A stretch of DNA of 64,000 nucleotides from Chaetomium olivaceum (taxonomy: Eukaryota > Ascomycota > Sordariomycetes > Sordariales > Chaetomiaceae), in contig JAYWVB010000052.1 of assembly GCA_039881045.1 (NCBI GenBank), positions 1 through 64,000 on the forward strand, given 5' to 3'. The notes under the pieces are model-generated. The model was given only the letters and a program-made list of their open reading frames with translations, was not told where the DNA came from and made no database searches. This document shows positions 34,235 through 45,700 of the stretch, one piece after another; the first letter of the stretch is position 1; each line of letters starts with the position of its first letter. Both the position numbers and the translations under genes were made by a program.

Positions 34235-36383
34235 GCTTGCAGTTTGCGGGCTTGGTTGAAAAACACGGCAGCTCTCGCATCAAACCTGGAACATTAATAA
34301 TCCTCAGAGAGGTTACGGATTGGCATCGGCGATAGTTGGTTGGATCTTATACGGTATCACAGGCAGGCACTCGAATGATCTATGGCTTCACGACTCCGAA
34401 CTAGCCCATCGGCGACCTGCCGATTCTCCGGGACGGGGCCATGGCCTCAAAAGCGCAGACTTTTCGGCCTCTTCCGGAGCATGGCTTCGGTTTCGGCCAT
34501 TTCGGTCCGGACTCGATCTCAAATGTCCGATTGCATCCTTCGGTTATTCCGGTCCGGGCCATTGCATTAGTCTGCCGGGTGTCTATCTTAGTGTGCACCA
34601 TCTTGCTTAAGGTCGTGTAGTGTCGCTTACGTGTGCGTGTGCATGCGCGTGTGTGTTCTCCTTGTGTGTGGTCTCCCTGTGTGTAGTGCCCGTCGCGTAA
34701 TCCATGATCCATGATCCATGTGAAGATCCTGCGCGGGGGGGAGGGCAGCTGTTGAACTGTGCCTGCGCTAAGGCAGTCCTGCCAAATTCAGTTCGAATGA
34801 GGTGCGAATTCCCGGAGACCAGGATCAGGGGCCACAATTAAACTTCCGCTTCCGCTTCCACTTCTCCAGATCTCCTACCCCGAACCCGTAAGTTTGGTGG
34901 AGATACTCTCCGTATGTATGGAGATACCTCTTTGCGAATCCAAAGTGAATGGTTGATTGGCTCGAATCCGGCACAGCGCAGCCCTGCCCAACCTCCCAGT
35001 CTTTTTGGGCACGGATAAAGTCGGGCAACATGAAAAAAAAGAAAATAAGCGAGGAACGGGTACGACCACAGGGGTCCCAAAACCGCAACTTTGAGGGCGA
35101 TACTGCTTTTCGCGTCTGCATGAGGTAGGACTGCCCGAGTTTACGGCGTCTTGCCACCCGCGGCCGATTGCGGAATTGGACAGGAACGGAAAGTTTCAGG
35201 ATCTCACCGTGGGGGCGCAGCTGAGATCTCACGCCCACCGAGTCATGTCAACCAATCGGACACCAACCGTGGCTGTTCGTCAGGGTAGTCGCATCCACAT
35301 CGCTCTGAGCTTGCACTGCATCATCGGGGAAGTGACCCTTGCAGACAGCTTGGCACATTCGGAGAACTGCACCTGTCGAACACAGGTTTGGCAAGATGCA
35401 GCGGGCGCCCCACAGGGTGAAATTTGACTCCGGAACCGTTGGCCAATCAAGTTTGGCAACCCTCAGAATTAACCTTTAACGCCGAAAAAGCTTAACACCG
35501 TTCGCGCAATCTTGAACGAAGAGCTCCCGAAACGTTAATTGTCTGCGCCGGTTCGGGAGCAAACACGTTCCTTCGAGATTGGATCCTAAGCTGCGACGCG
35601 GATATCAGTCACTCGAACCACACCGTTTCTCGTTATCTGTGCTGACTGCGTATTGAACCCAAGTGCTAAGTAGATATGAATACCGAGATTCCAACCGAGA
35701 GGAGAGCGGAATCGGAGACAAACTTACACAGTACCAAGGTCCATAATCAAGCTCCGTTATACGTAAAGTATTCGTGGGGAAAACATGAAACTGTCATTCC
35801 AGTGACCCGCTTTTCAACTAAACGATCCAATAATCTAATCCCATCCATCGGCGTCAAGGCCGTTGGTTGTCGTTATCTCCTAAACCCCAGATTCACCACC
35901 CAGTCCCAGTACTCCAAGCCTGCAATTTTGTCCATCTTTCACCGCATATGCCACCTGCTGTGTAACCATGCGATTCCTCCCGTCGGCATTCTCCATGCAG
36001 CCCTGATTAGAAATCCGTAATTTCAATGTTCTTGGTTCCTTCCTTCCTGCTGGAACCGGGGCGGCTTCGAAACGGTACCGTTCTTCAGATGAAAAAAAGA
36101 AACAAAGTAAGACGAGGGGGAGGGGGGGGAGGGGGTGTAGGAATAAGGTCCCAATTTCTGGGCCCGGGGATTAGCGCTTATTAATGATAGCGCCGAAAAA
36201 TCACCCTTCGCCTAACACCGCATGTCGTATGGTAAATAGTGCAACGATTTTGGGTTGTTGAACTCTTTTCGTTTCCCGTCTGCAGCTTACAGTGACGGTT
36301 CTTCCCTTCCACACCAAAGTGCACAACCTGAGAATCGTGAGGATCGTGACGACACGCCGACTTCGCACGGGCACGAGCACGAC
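34235..36383. other. Long divergent intergenic region, FMO / MFS
   Basis: 2.1 kb between the FAD monooxygenase start (34234, -) and the MFS start (36384, +). Contains a GT-rich simple tract at 34618-34690 and a poly-purine/poly-G tract at 36090-36140. Frames here (for example 35676-36020) lack domains and have weak context. An upstream non-coding exon of the MFS gene may lie here. Confidence 0.4.
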
Positions 36384-38552
36384 ATGGCGGTTAGCAACGA
36401 GCCGCTGGCCACCACTAACGGTGCGCACAAGACAGACCTCGACATACCGGACTCGACGCAGGACGTGAACCAGATCGATGAGAAGAACGATGCTGTGCGG
36501 TCGAGCTCTTCCGACCCAGAAGCGGCAGCAAAGACTGATGATGGCCCCCAAAGGACTGTGACTGGCTTCAGGGTGCGTGTTATCGGCCATCGGCCTTGAC
36601 GAGATGGAGATGGCGCAGTCGTCCCTGAGCGCTCATACTGACGCGACTTTTACCCCTGTAGTGGTTCTTCGCCTACGCGTCTGTTCTCTCGACTGTCTTC
36701 CTGTTCGCCCTTGATGGTACCATCGTAAGTCAACGACTGCCCTACCGGGCGCTGTGGCTGGCATACCCCCACCCTACGTGCGTGTCTTGCTCACGCCCCG
36801 ACAGGTTGCCAATGTTCAACCCCAAATCGTCGACACATTCGGTGAGGTCGCTAAGTTGCCATGGATTGGTGTGGCCATGAGTCTCGGTACTATCTCTATT
36901 CTTCCTCAGTGAGTCTCGTCCACGCGAACCACCCTACCCAGTCCACGCAACATGTTTGCGGGTTCAGCCTCTAACTGCTCCTGCCCTCTCATAGCGGTAA
37001 AGCTCTCGCTATCTTCAACGTCAAATGGTATTATCTCGCTTGTGTCGCCGGTTTCGAAGTCGGCAGTGCCGTTTGCGGCGCCGCCCCCAACATGAACGCC
37101 TTGATCGTCGGTCGTCTCATTTTGGGTATCTTCGGGTCCGGCGTCTACTCTGGCTCCCTCACCGTTGTCGCCCTCATGACTAGCAACCGCGAGCGGCCGT
37201 TGTACTTCTCGGGAATCATCGCCATCTGGGGTATCGGGAGTGTCATTGGTCCTGTCATTGGCGGTGCCTTTGCCGAAAGCAGCGCGACCTGGCGATGGGC
37301 CTTCTACATCAATTTGCCCGTGGCTGCCATCTTCCTCCCTGGTTTCCTCTTCTGTATCCCTTCGATCAACCCGTCCCCCACGCTGTCGATCACCCAGAAG
37401 CTCCGCACGCAGGACTGGGTCGGCATCACCATCTTCGAGGGCGGCTCTGCGCTACGCCATGGCCATCACCTTCGGCGGTATTGTGTACTCGTTCAGCAGC
37501 GGTCAGGAGATTGCCTTGTGGGTTATGACGGGTGTGTTGCTAATCACCTTCATCCTCGTCGTCATCTACCACCCGTTCGTTGCGAAGGAACACCGGCTGT
37601 ACCCGGGTCATTTCCACAGGCGCTTTGAGCTCAACAACCTGCAGCTCCAGCTCTTCGTTGTTTCGGGCACCATGATGACGAGCGTCTACTACATTCCGCT
37701 GCTCTTCCAGTTCACGAGGGGTGACGGTGCCTTGGACGCCGGTGTGCGCCTTCTGCCCATCATGAGCATGATTGTCGCCTTCTCCATTCTCAACGGTTAT
37801 CTCATGCCCAAGCTCGGCTACTACATGCCGTGGTACGTCTTTGGCAACGCCGTCATTCTGGCCGGCTCGACCTGCATGTGTAAGTTATTCCCACCCGGCG
37901 CGTTGCGCAAAAAGCAAACGCGTTTCCCCAGTGGCTGACCAATTCCTCCCCTGCAGTCCGCGTTAATGTCGACACCCCCGACTCCCACATCTACGGTTTC
38001 ACCGCCCTCATCGGCATGGGCGTCGGTTCCTACCTAACCGCGGGTATCGCCGTCGTGCAAGCGCTCGTCAAGCCCCACGAAGTCAGCGACGCCGTCGGTT
38101 TCATGACAGCCGGTAAGCCCCCCCCCCATCCTTTTCCCCATCACCACCACCTCCAACGAGTCCCCACTAATACCCCATATCCTCCAGCGCAAAACATGGG
38201 CCTCATCACCTTCCTCGGCGTGGCCGGCGCGCTGTACATCATCATCGGCACCGCGAACCTGGCGTCGGTGCTGCCCGAGCACTCGTACGACGACCTGCTG
38301 CAGCTGACGACGGGCATCCACGGCACCATCTTCCAGCACCTGACGCCCGAGCAGCAGGTGCAGGTCGTGGACCAGGTCACCTTCGCCACGCGCAACCCCT
38401 TCGGCTTGGTCATGGCCGCCAGCGCCGTGACCTTCGTGCTGTCGCTGTTCTTGGGGGTGAGTCTCTCCTTCCTCCTGATCTGCTGTGGTATTTTTTTGGT
38501 GGGAAATTGTTACTGACTAGGTTGTTTGGTGCAGCGCAAGAAGCTTTACTAG
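36384..38552 (+). CDS. MFS transporter, DHA14-type (14 TM), frame broken once
   Basis: Seven exons: 36384-36572, 36662-36724, 36805-36908, 36995-37879, 37957-38112, 38188-38456, 38535-38552. An acidic N-tail of 60 residues precedes the first membrane segment (WFFAYASVLSTVFLFALDGTI). The LDxTIV-like and the motif-C region (GSVIGPVIGGAF) are characteristic of drug:H+ antiporters of the 14-spanner group. One frame change lies at about 37437-37446 in the middle of a loop (IFEGG / LRYAMAITFGG). Exon lengths add up to one base more than a multiple of three, consistent with this. The last exon is only 18 bases (RKKLY). It probably exports the cluster product, in the plasma membrane. As read, the protein would truncate after about seven membrane segments. 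Confidence 0.85.
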
Positions 38553-39935
38553 ATTCTGGTGGTGGGTTGTGGAATGATACCTTGGAGACGGAACGGAGGC
38601 AACCTATTTTGCGGGGGGTGCAATGGCGAGGTAGGGAGGCAAGCCAACTTAGAACCTTACCTTGGATACAACCTTTTCTTTCAGTCTTAGTTGAGTACAC
38701 GCGCGGATAAAAGAGAATGGCGGACGCAGTCAGAATGTGGAGTAAACGGAAATACCTTTATTTAATGAGATTGTAGACTTGCCCAACCTCTTTGCGTGCT
38801 GTAATCCTACCTTCCTGCTCCAAAACCGCTGGTTGGTAGATGGACTCCTTTCTGACTTTGTATGGGGAATTGTAGAAGGCGTGGATGTTAGGTTTAAGCC
38901 AGTGCGACCACCATCGGCGGTGACAGAGAGGTTCCCATCTCAAAGATAGGGACCAAAGTAAAGCCACTGTGCCTATGCGGGTTATGTACTTTGCAAATCC
39001 TCGTAGTGCATTACCATCGAGTGACAACAACATGCTGAACGGTTTTGGTATTGTGGATCTATCTTTTGATGATGTTAGTAGAGCTGGCTTCTTAGATTCA
39101 GGAGAAGGAACGTAATTTTATTAATCAGAGTAAGACTTGATCACAGTAAAGAACACGAACTTGGGTGAAATGAGCTTTGGTCATCTTGCATATAGACAAC
39201 TGCTGCAATTGCCTAGGTAGCTATTAATACTGGAAGTTGATTAAGCACTGGATATATATGACCTAAAACTGACGCTTCTTCATTTCAATGCATCCATGCT
39301 TCAGATATAATTATTACCTGTTTAGAGGGAACGAGGAAACGAAGACGGGATGTTCCCGCCCATTTACAGTCCCTTTGCTCCAAAGTCATTAGGAATTTAA
39401 TAGATGCCAAAACATAATAGAGCTGCTTTTCGGTAGAAAGCTTGTTGGGATGTAGGACGTTGAAGTGATTGTAATCGTATTGATGGTGTACAACAGGAAG
39501 CTATTCTCCTAAGCCCTTAACCAGAAATTTACCACATCCACACTGTTCTTGTATTAATTGGGGTTTGCACCCAACTTGTTATGAGTTGTGGTGCATCGTT
39601 ACGACTTATTGGGATCACCAACTTGGACTTGAAGTTGTAGTAGTTTACGTACCTCGCCCACGTGACTCGATTCAGCACGTGTTAACAGGGGATTGTAATG
39701 CGATGAAACAATGACACAATAGATAAGGTATGGTACTTTCACCAAATTATGACTCCAAACTTGCATTACTACCTATTGACCCCACTGCAGCCTGAATCTT
39801 ATCTCCTCTCTAGACACCCTCAAGCGTTCAATCACCAAGACATTTTCTCGCACGCACCAACAGCAAACTAATCTCTTTCGTTCCTCTATAATCTACGTTG
39901 ATATCTTACGACATCACATGCCTAGCACATACAGA
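38553..39935. other. Intergenic region between convergent genes
   Basis: 1.4 kb of AT-rich sequence holding the 3' flanks of the MFS gene (+) and the FMO gene (-). No gene is supported. Confidence 0.5.
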
Positions 39936-42008
39936 TTAGTAGGTGCCAGTGCGGAGCCATGCGGCCAGTGGCACAGCAATGACAAGGAAAATAACCACGG
40001 GGAGCACCAAGCCTCCTGCCGCAGACGTTTTTCCGGGCACTGTGTCAAGAGCCATACCTGACTGCTGCAACTTGCTCTTCTCCTGCGCCTTCTTAAACTC
40101 CTCGAGCAGGTTGTGGAAGTCTCTCGGGTACGTGGGCAGGAAGAGATGAGCCAAGACATTCTGCTTGCGCCTCGTGTTGATGCCGAGGTCCTTGAGCAAC
40201 GTGTCGATGTACTATTGGCGACACAGTGTCAGTTCTTTTTCCACTTCGTGGAAGGATCCGGGTTAGGCCCAACTGGGCGATTACTTACAGACAGGAAATC
40301 AAAGATGGCATAAGCGTGCTTCCGCCCCTGTGCAGGATATCGCTTACGGCTCCACACGTTCCATTCCGCCACTTCGCGCTCCATTTCGGCTTGGCCCGGG
40401 GGGTCGAGCATGCCCAGGAGGAAGGCTGAGCCCCACAGGGCCTGCACTTCGGAGACCATCGGCGTGTAGATGGAGTGGATGAAGCCGGGGAAGATGATGG
40501 AACGGTCGCCCTCGGCAGCCATGCCCGGCACAATCAGGCGCCGGTAGTGGCGGCTGGGGCCGTGGTTGCTGCCAGCCTCGCGGTGGACGCTGCTCTCGAC
40601 CTGGCCCGAGCTGAGCGGGGGATTCCGCAGCGTCGGCAGCTTGCGATCGACGGCCTCTTCGGCCCGCGCTTCGGCCTTGGCCCATCGCTCCTGGTCGGCA
40701 GGGTCGAGGTCCGTGGTGAGACCGAATGTGCGCTGCAGCTCGGGGCTGAAGGTGTGGTACGACTTGTCAAAACCGGTGCATAGGACCACGTAGTCAGTCG
40801 AGACTTGGGTGCCGTCTGAGAGATGAACCTTGTTGTCGATGAAAGACTCGATGCCCGTTCTATGGACGGTGCAGTCGCCGGCATGGAACACCTTCCAAAA
40901 GTTGGGGACACTCGCGGCTCCGAGTCCTGCATTGGCCCAGAAGATTCTGCATGGCGGCGTTCTCTTAGCATTAGGTCGTTGCACCTGACGGGTAATGTAA
41001 CAGAACCAGAGTCGAACCATGAATGACTTACCCGTTTCCATGCGGCAGCGGCCTCAGCTTCTCCGCGTTTGGCGTCTTGCTGTATCCCGAGTGCCGTTCG
41101 GCGATGCTGTTGACCAGTTTCCAAAACTGCCGCCCCAACGCCCTCCCCACACTCGTTTGGTGGAAGAAACGATAGCCTGGACCTTCGGTGGCCATAATGC
41201 TAGCACCGATCGTAGCCATGAATCTCGTCGCAATCACATCCATGCTGTTGACAAGGCCAAAAATGGTCGGAGGCATGAGTGCCACAGGCCCCGATCCAGA
41301 CTCATCAGGCCGGATCACCCAATCTACGTGTTTTCCCGCATCCAGCAAGAAAAAGACGGTATCGAAGGCCGACTTGGCACCTCCGAGCACAGTTACGCGC
41401 TTAACCTTGGCCAAAGCACCCAAGTGTGTTCCAGTCTCTTGGGAGTGAATAATGGGCGCGTCAAAGTTGGACTTGGGCCATTTGGGGATAACGGGGTGCG
41501 AGGTAGCCCCCGAAGCATAGATCAGCTTCGCACATTCGACCACCTTGCTGCCCTCGCCTTCGACATCTAATCTCCAACCTCGACCGTTGGGAAGACGGAC
41601 GACATTCGTAACGGATGTGTTGAAGCGAGTCCGCTCCGCGAGGTGGAAATCGTGTGCGAAATCCGTGAGATATCGGTGGATGGTTTCGCCCGAGATGTAG
41701 CCGTCTTTGGTGATGCCCTCGCGGCGCATGGGGTAGAAGGAGTACTCAAACTGGCCGAACTTGATTTGTGCGTACAGGCTAGGATAGATTTTGTCCGCAC
41801 CCCAGACGCCGCCAAACGATGTGCCCTGGTCGATGATGATCAGGTTGGCCTCGGGGGCCAGGTCGAGGTACGTTTTCGCGCTAATGAGGCCATTCCAGCC
41901 TGTTGTAGAGGTCATCAATCGTGTTAGCCACTAATACTACATGTATAGGAAGAATGAATTCTCCTTACCGGCGCCAACTACCACAACATCAACCTGTTCG
42001 GCCGCCAT
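39936..42008 (-). CDS. Flavin monooxygenase (FMO/Baeyer-Villiger type) with a membrane tail
   Basis: Exons on the minus strand 42008-41969, 41899-41032, 40946-40289 and 40211-39936 give 613 residues in frame. The FAD loop VVVVGAGWNGLISAK is completed across intron 1. A flavin-type FGGVW and a Tyr-rich stretch follow, then the NADPH loop VTVLGGAKSAFD. LCTGFDKSYH corresponds to the ATG-like motif of class B flavoprotein monooxygenases. The C-terminus carries a hydrophobic segment (GLVLPVVIFLVIAVPLAAWL) followed by a short polar tail, indicating a tail anchor. The family inserts an oxygen next to a ketone or hydroxylates a heteroatom. It shares a promoter with the PKS, so it is probably co-regulated and acts on its product. 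It is intact. Confidence 0.87.
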
Positions 42009-42719
42009 CGCAACGAACGTTGTGGTTTACAGGGTATTCCGAGTTGAGCTGTAAATTTTTGATGGAACCGGTCATCCCAGGGGAGGGCGGATCTTCGTCA
42101 ATGTGAGTTGCAGTATGGCAACGGTGGGAAGTAACGGGGGCATCCTTCGAAGCACGTAGTCAGCCGGCGGTTAGAGGGGGTTGGGTAACATCGACGCCCC
42201 GGGTCCCGAAGGCCGAGAAGCTTGATACCATGCTAGCAGCGGCCTAGTAACGGTTATGCAACGCGCCGATGTCTCCCGAGCCCGAACCGCAGGGGTGCTT
42301 CGCCATGGGTGTGCATCGAACCACCATGGGCTCGGTCGTTTCGGCCCGCGACCGTCCGGGCAGGATAAGCACCGTACAGCTTCAAGACAACCAATGAGAG
42401 GATCGCGATTCAGTATTCATGTTGGGAATCTGAGAGAGTCCGGTCTTGCCTAATCCGGTAATCACATTGCTCTCGCCATCGAGGCCGGGTCTGACGTCCC
42501 GTCTCGAGTATACGTCGCTGATAAGCGGTCCGGGACTACCTACAAGGCCCGAACACGGCTGAGTACATATACAGAATCAGATGTCGGATCGTATGATTTA
42601 ACTCGAGCAGCTCTTCTCCTTTCCTCCCATCGAAGCAGGGTTCCAGACTATCCTCCACCTCCATCCACACCACCAGACCACGCTTGAACAACAGCACAAT
42701 CCGTCAAGCTTCACCCACA
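42009..42719. promoter_or_regulatory. Divergent promoter of FMO and HR-PKS
   Basis: 711 bases separate the FMO start (42008, -) and the PKS start (42720, +). A TCGN5CGA motif lies in the middle. The PKS leader is CA/CT-rich (CCACACCACCAGACCACG-like), typical of fungal 5' UTRs. This layout suggests joint activation. Confidence 0.6.
42341..42351. promoter_or_regulatory. TCGN5CGA motif, AflR-type site
   Basis: TCGGCCCGCGA matches the palindromic TCGN5CGA consensus known for AflR, 369 bases from the PKS start and 333 from the FMO start. It is the only hit in the cluster promoters I scanned by eye. A chance match in a region this long has a probability of roughly one in six. Confidence 0.4.
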
Positions 42720-45700
42720 ATGCCTGGCCGCATCACCTCTTCCTCCTCGAGGCCGTCCTCGAGGGACTCGTACGATGGTAGCCCGACGAGAAAGTCTGGC
42801 GTGCCGGAATACGATGAGTACCCCGCCGTCACCTTCCCGGGTTATGCGGAACAACCACTCGACAAACAGCTCGAGCCAATCGCCGTGGTCGGCATGGGTA
42901 AGAAACATCATGCGATAGTCTTATCAATACATGGTCTTTGTTACTAACAGGTGTGATGACAGGGTGCCACTTGCCGGGAGACGTCCGGAGCCCGGCTGAT
43001 TTCTGGGATATGATGATGAACAAGCGGACTGGTCAGACCCCCAAGGTGCCGGCCAACAGGTTCAACATCGATGCCCATTTCCACGAAAACAACGACCGCC
43101 CGGGAAGTTTCGGTGTTCTTGGCGGATACTTCCTCAAAGATGACCTGTCCGACTTTGACCCGGGCCTCTTCGGAATTACACCAATCGAAGCTATGTGGAT
43201 GGACCCCCAGCAACGGAAGCTCCTGGAGGTTGTCTACGAGGCTCTGGAGTCGGGTGGTATCCCATTGGAAAAGATCTCGGGTACGCGGACGGGTGTGTTC
43301 GCCGCCAGTTTCACTGCCGATTGGCAGCAAATGGCTTTCAAGGAACACTCGTTCCGTCACAACCTCGCCGCAACGGGTGTTGACCCCGGCATCATCAGCA
43401 ACCGTATCAGCCACGTCTTCAACCTGAACGGCCCTAGCATCCTGTGCAACACGGCTTGCTCGTCATCCATGTACGCTCTTCACAACGCGTGTAATGCCCT
43501 TCGCAACCGCGAAGCCGATGCTGCTATCGTGGCCGGTGTCAACCTGATCATCACGGTTGATCAGCACATGAACACCGCCAAGCTCGGTGTCCTTTCCCCG
43601 ACCTCGACTTGCCATACGTTTGACGCGAGTGCCGATGGCTACGGCCGTGCCGATGCCGCTGGCGCCGTTTACCTGAAGCCCCTTTCGGATGCTGTCCGTG
43701 ACGGCGACCCGATCCGCGGTGTCATCCGCTCCAGTGCCGTTAACTCCAACGGCAGGGTTCCGGGTGCTGGTATCACCCACCCCAACCGTGAAGGCCAGGC
43801 CGACGTCATCGCCCACGCGTATGAGCGCGGTGGTGATCTTGATCCCCGCCTTACCGGTTACTTCGAGTGCCACGGAACGGGTACCGCTGTTGGTGACCCG
43901 CTCGAGGTCCATGCCGTGTCCATGGCTATGAACAAGAACCGCCAGCCCGGTGAGGAGCCGCTGTTGATCGGCGCAGTCAAAACAAACATTGGACACAGTG
44001 AGGCGGCTAGTGGATTGTCGGCCTTGATCAAGGCCATCCTCACGGCAGAGCGTGGTGTCATCCCGCCCGTCAGGGGCCTTGTCAACCCCAGTCCCGCCAT
44101 CAAGTGGGACGAGTGGAAGGTCCAGGCCCCGACTGAGCCCGTGCCTTTCCCAGCTCACCTTCCTGTCAGGCGTGTATCGATCAACAGCTTCGGCTACGGA
44201 GGCACCAACGCTCACGCCATCGTCGAGAACGCGGATTCGCTCCTCCGCAACATGCCCCGGCAGCAGTACCGGTTCCGGGACGACAACACCAGCAGCGGCC
44301 AGAAGTCGGCCATGCCCCGCCGTGCTGCCCACCGCCGTCGTCCGTTCCTCCTGCCGTTCTCGGCCCACGATAAGCCCACGCTGCTGCGCAACCTCGACGC
44401 CCATGCCAAGGTGGTCTCCCAGTACAACCTCCTCGACCTGTCGTACACCCTGTCCAACCGCCGCAGCGTCCTCCTCAATAAGGGCTTCACGGTGGCCAGC
44501 CACGAGACCCTTGACGACGCCTTCAGCAACGTGGCCACCTCGTTCACCTTCGCCGATGGCAAGAAGCGCGGTCCCAAGCCTCCCACCGTTGGCTTCGTCT
44601 TCACGGGCCAGGGTGCACAGTGGGCGCGCATGGGTGCCGAGCTGCTCGAGTACAGCCCGCAGTTCCTGAGCGCCATCCGCGCCTTGGATGCTGCCCTCGA
44701 GGATCTGCATGATGGCCCCTCGTGGTCCCTAGAGGACGTCCTCCTCGAGCCTGCGGAGCGCTCGCGCGTCAGCGAGGCTGCCTTCTCCCAGCCCTTGTGC
44801 ACAGCTGTGCAGGTCGCCCTCGTCCAGCTGCTTGAGTCGTGGGGTATCCGCCCCGTTGTGACTGTTGGTCACTCTTCTGGTGAGATGGCTGCTGCGTATG
44901 CTGCTGGTCTCATCTCCGCTCGCGAGGCCATCACCCTTGCCTACTACCGTGGTGTGGTCACCGGCCGTGTTGAGACCCAAGGTGCCATGTTGGCGGTTGG
45001 TCTCGGTGCCGAGGATGTCGCACCGTATCTCACTGATGCCCAGGGCAAGGCTGTCGTCGCTTGCCACAACTCGCCGGCCGGTGTCACTGTCAGTGGTGAC
45101 GCTGATGCTGTTGAGCAGGTCAAGGCCAAGCTTGACGCCGATGGTGTCTTTGCCCGCATCGTCAAGACCAACGGCAAGGCCTACCACTCGCACCACATGG
45201 CCCCCGTCTCTGCCACGTACGAGGAGCTCGTCCGTGCCGCCAAGGCGTACAACCCCTTCGACACCCCCTCGACGCCCCCGACGGCCAAGATGGTCTCGTC
45301 CGTCACCAACGCTGTGCTGCCCACTACCACCGTCCTCGATGAGACCTACTGGAGCACAAACCTCCGCAGCCCCGTCCTGTTCAACCAGGCGGTGCAGACC
45401 ATCCTGACGGCTGAGGAGTTCAGCGACGTCGACCTGCTCATTGAGGTTGGACCCCACTCCGCCATGTCCGGCCCCATCAAGCAGATCAAGGCCGCCCTGG
45501 GCCGCGAGAAGCTCGAGTACATCCCGACCCTTCTCCGTGGCACCGATTCGGCTGTCCAGCTCCTCAAGGTCGCTGGCGAGATGTTCCTGCGCGCCTATCC
45601 CCTGGAAATGGACCAGGTCGCCACTGCCTATGTTGAGTCAGGCAACAAGCTAGCCCCTGCTCCGGCTATCATTGTCGACCTGCCGCCCTACCAGTGGAAC

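Noticed and set aside
34618..34690. GT-rich simple repeat
   Set aside because: Short, interrupted low-complexity DNA; no sign of function.
35676..36020. 114-residue frame upstream of the MFS gene
   Set aside because: No domain, weak start, AT-rich intergenic context.
43463..44710. Long antisense frames within the PKS (also 47270-48481)
   Set aside because: Codon-bias shadows of the PKS; Gly/Val/Asp-rich without domains.
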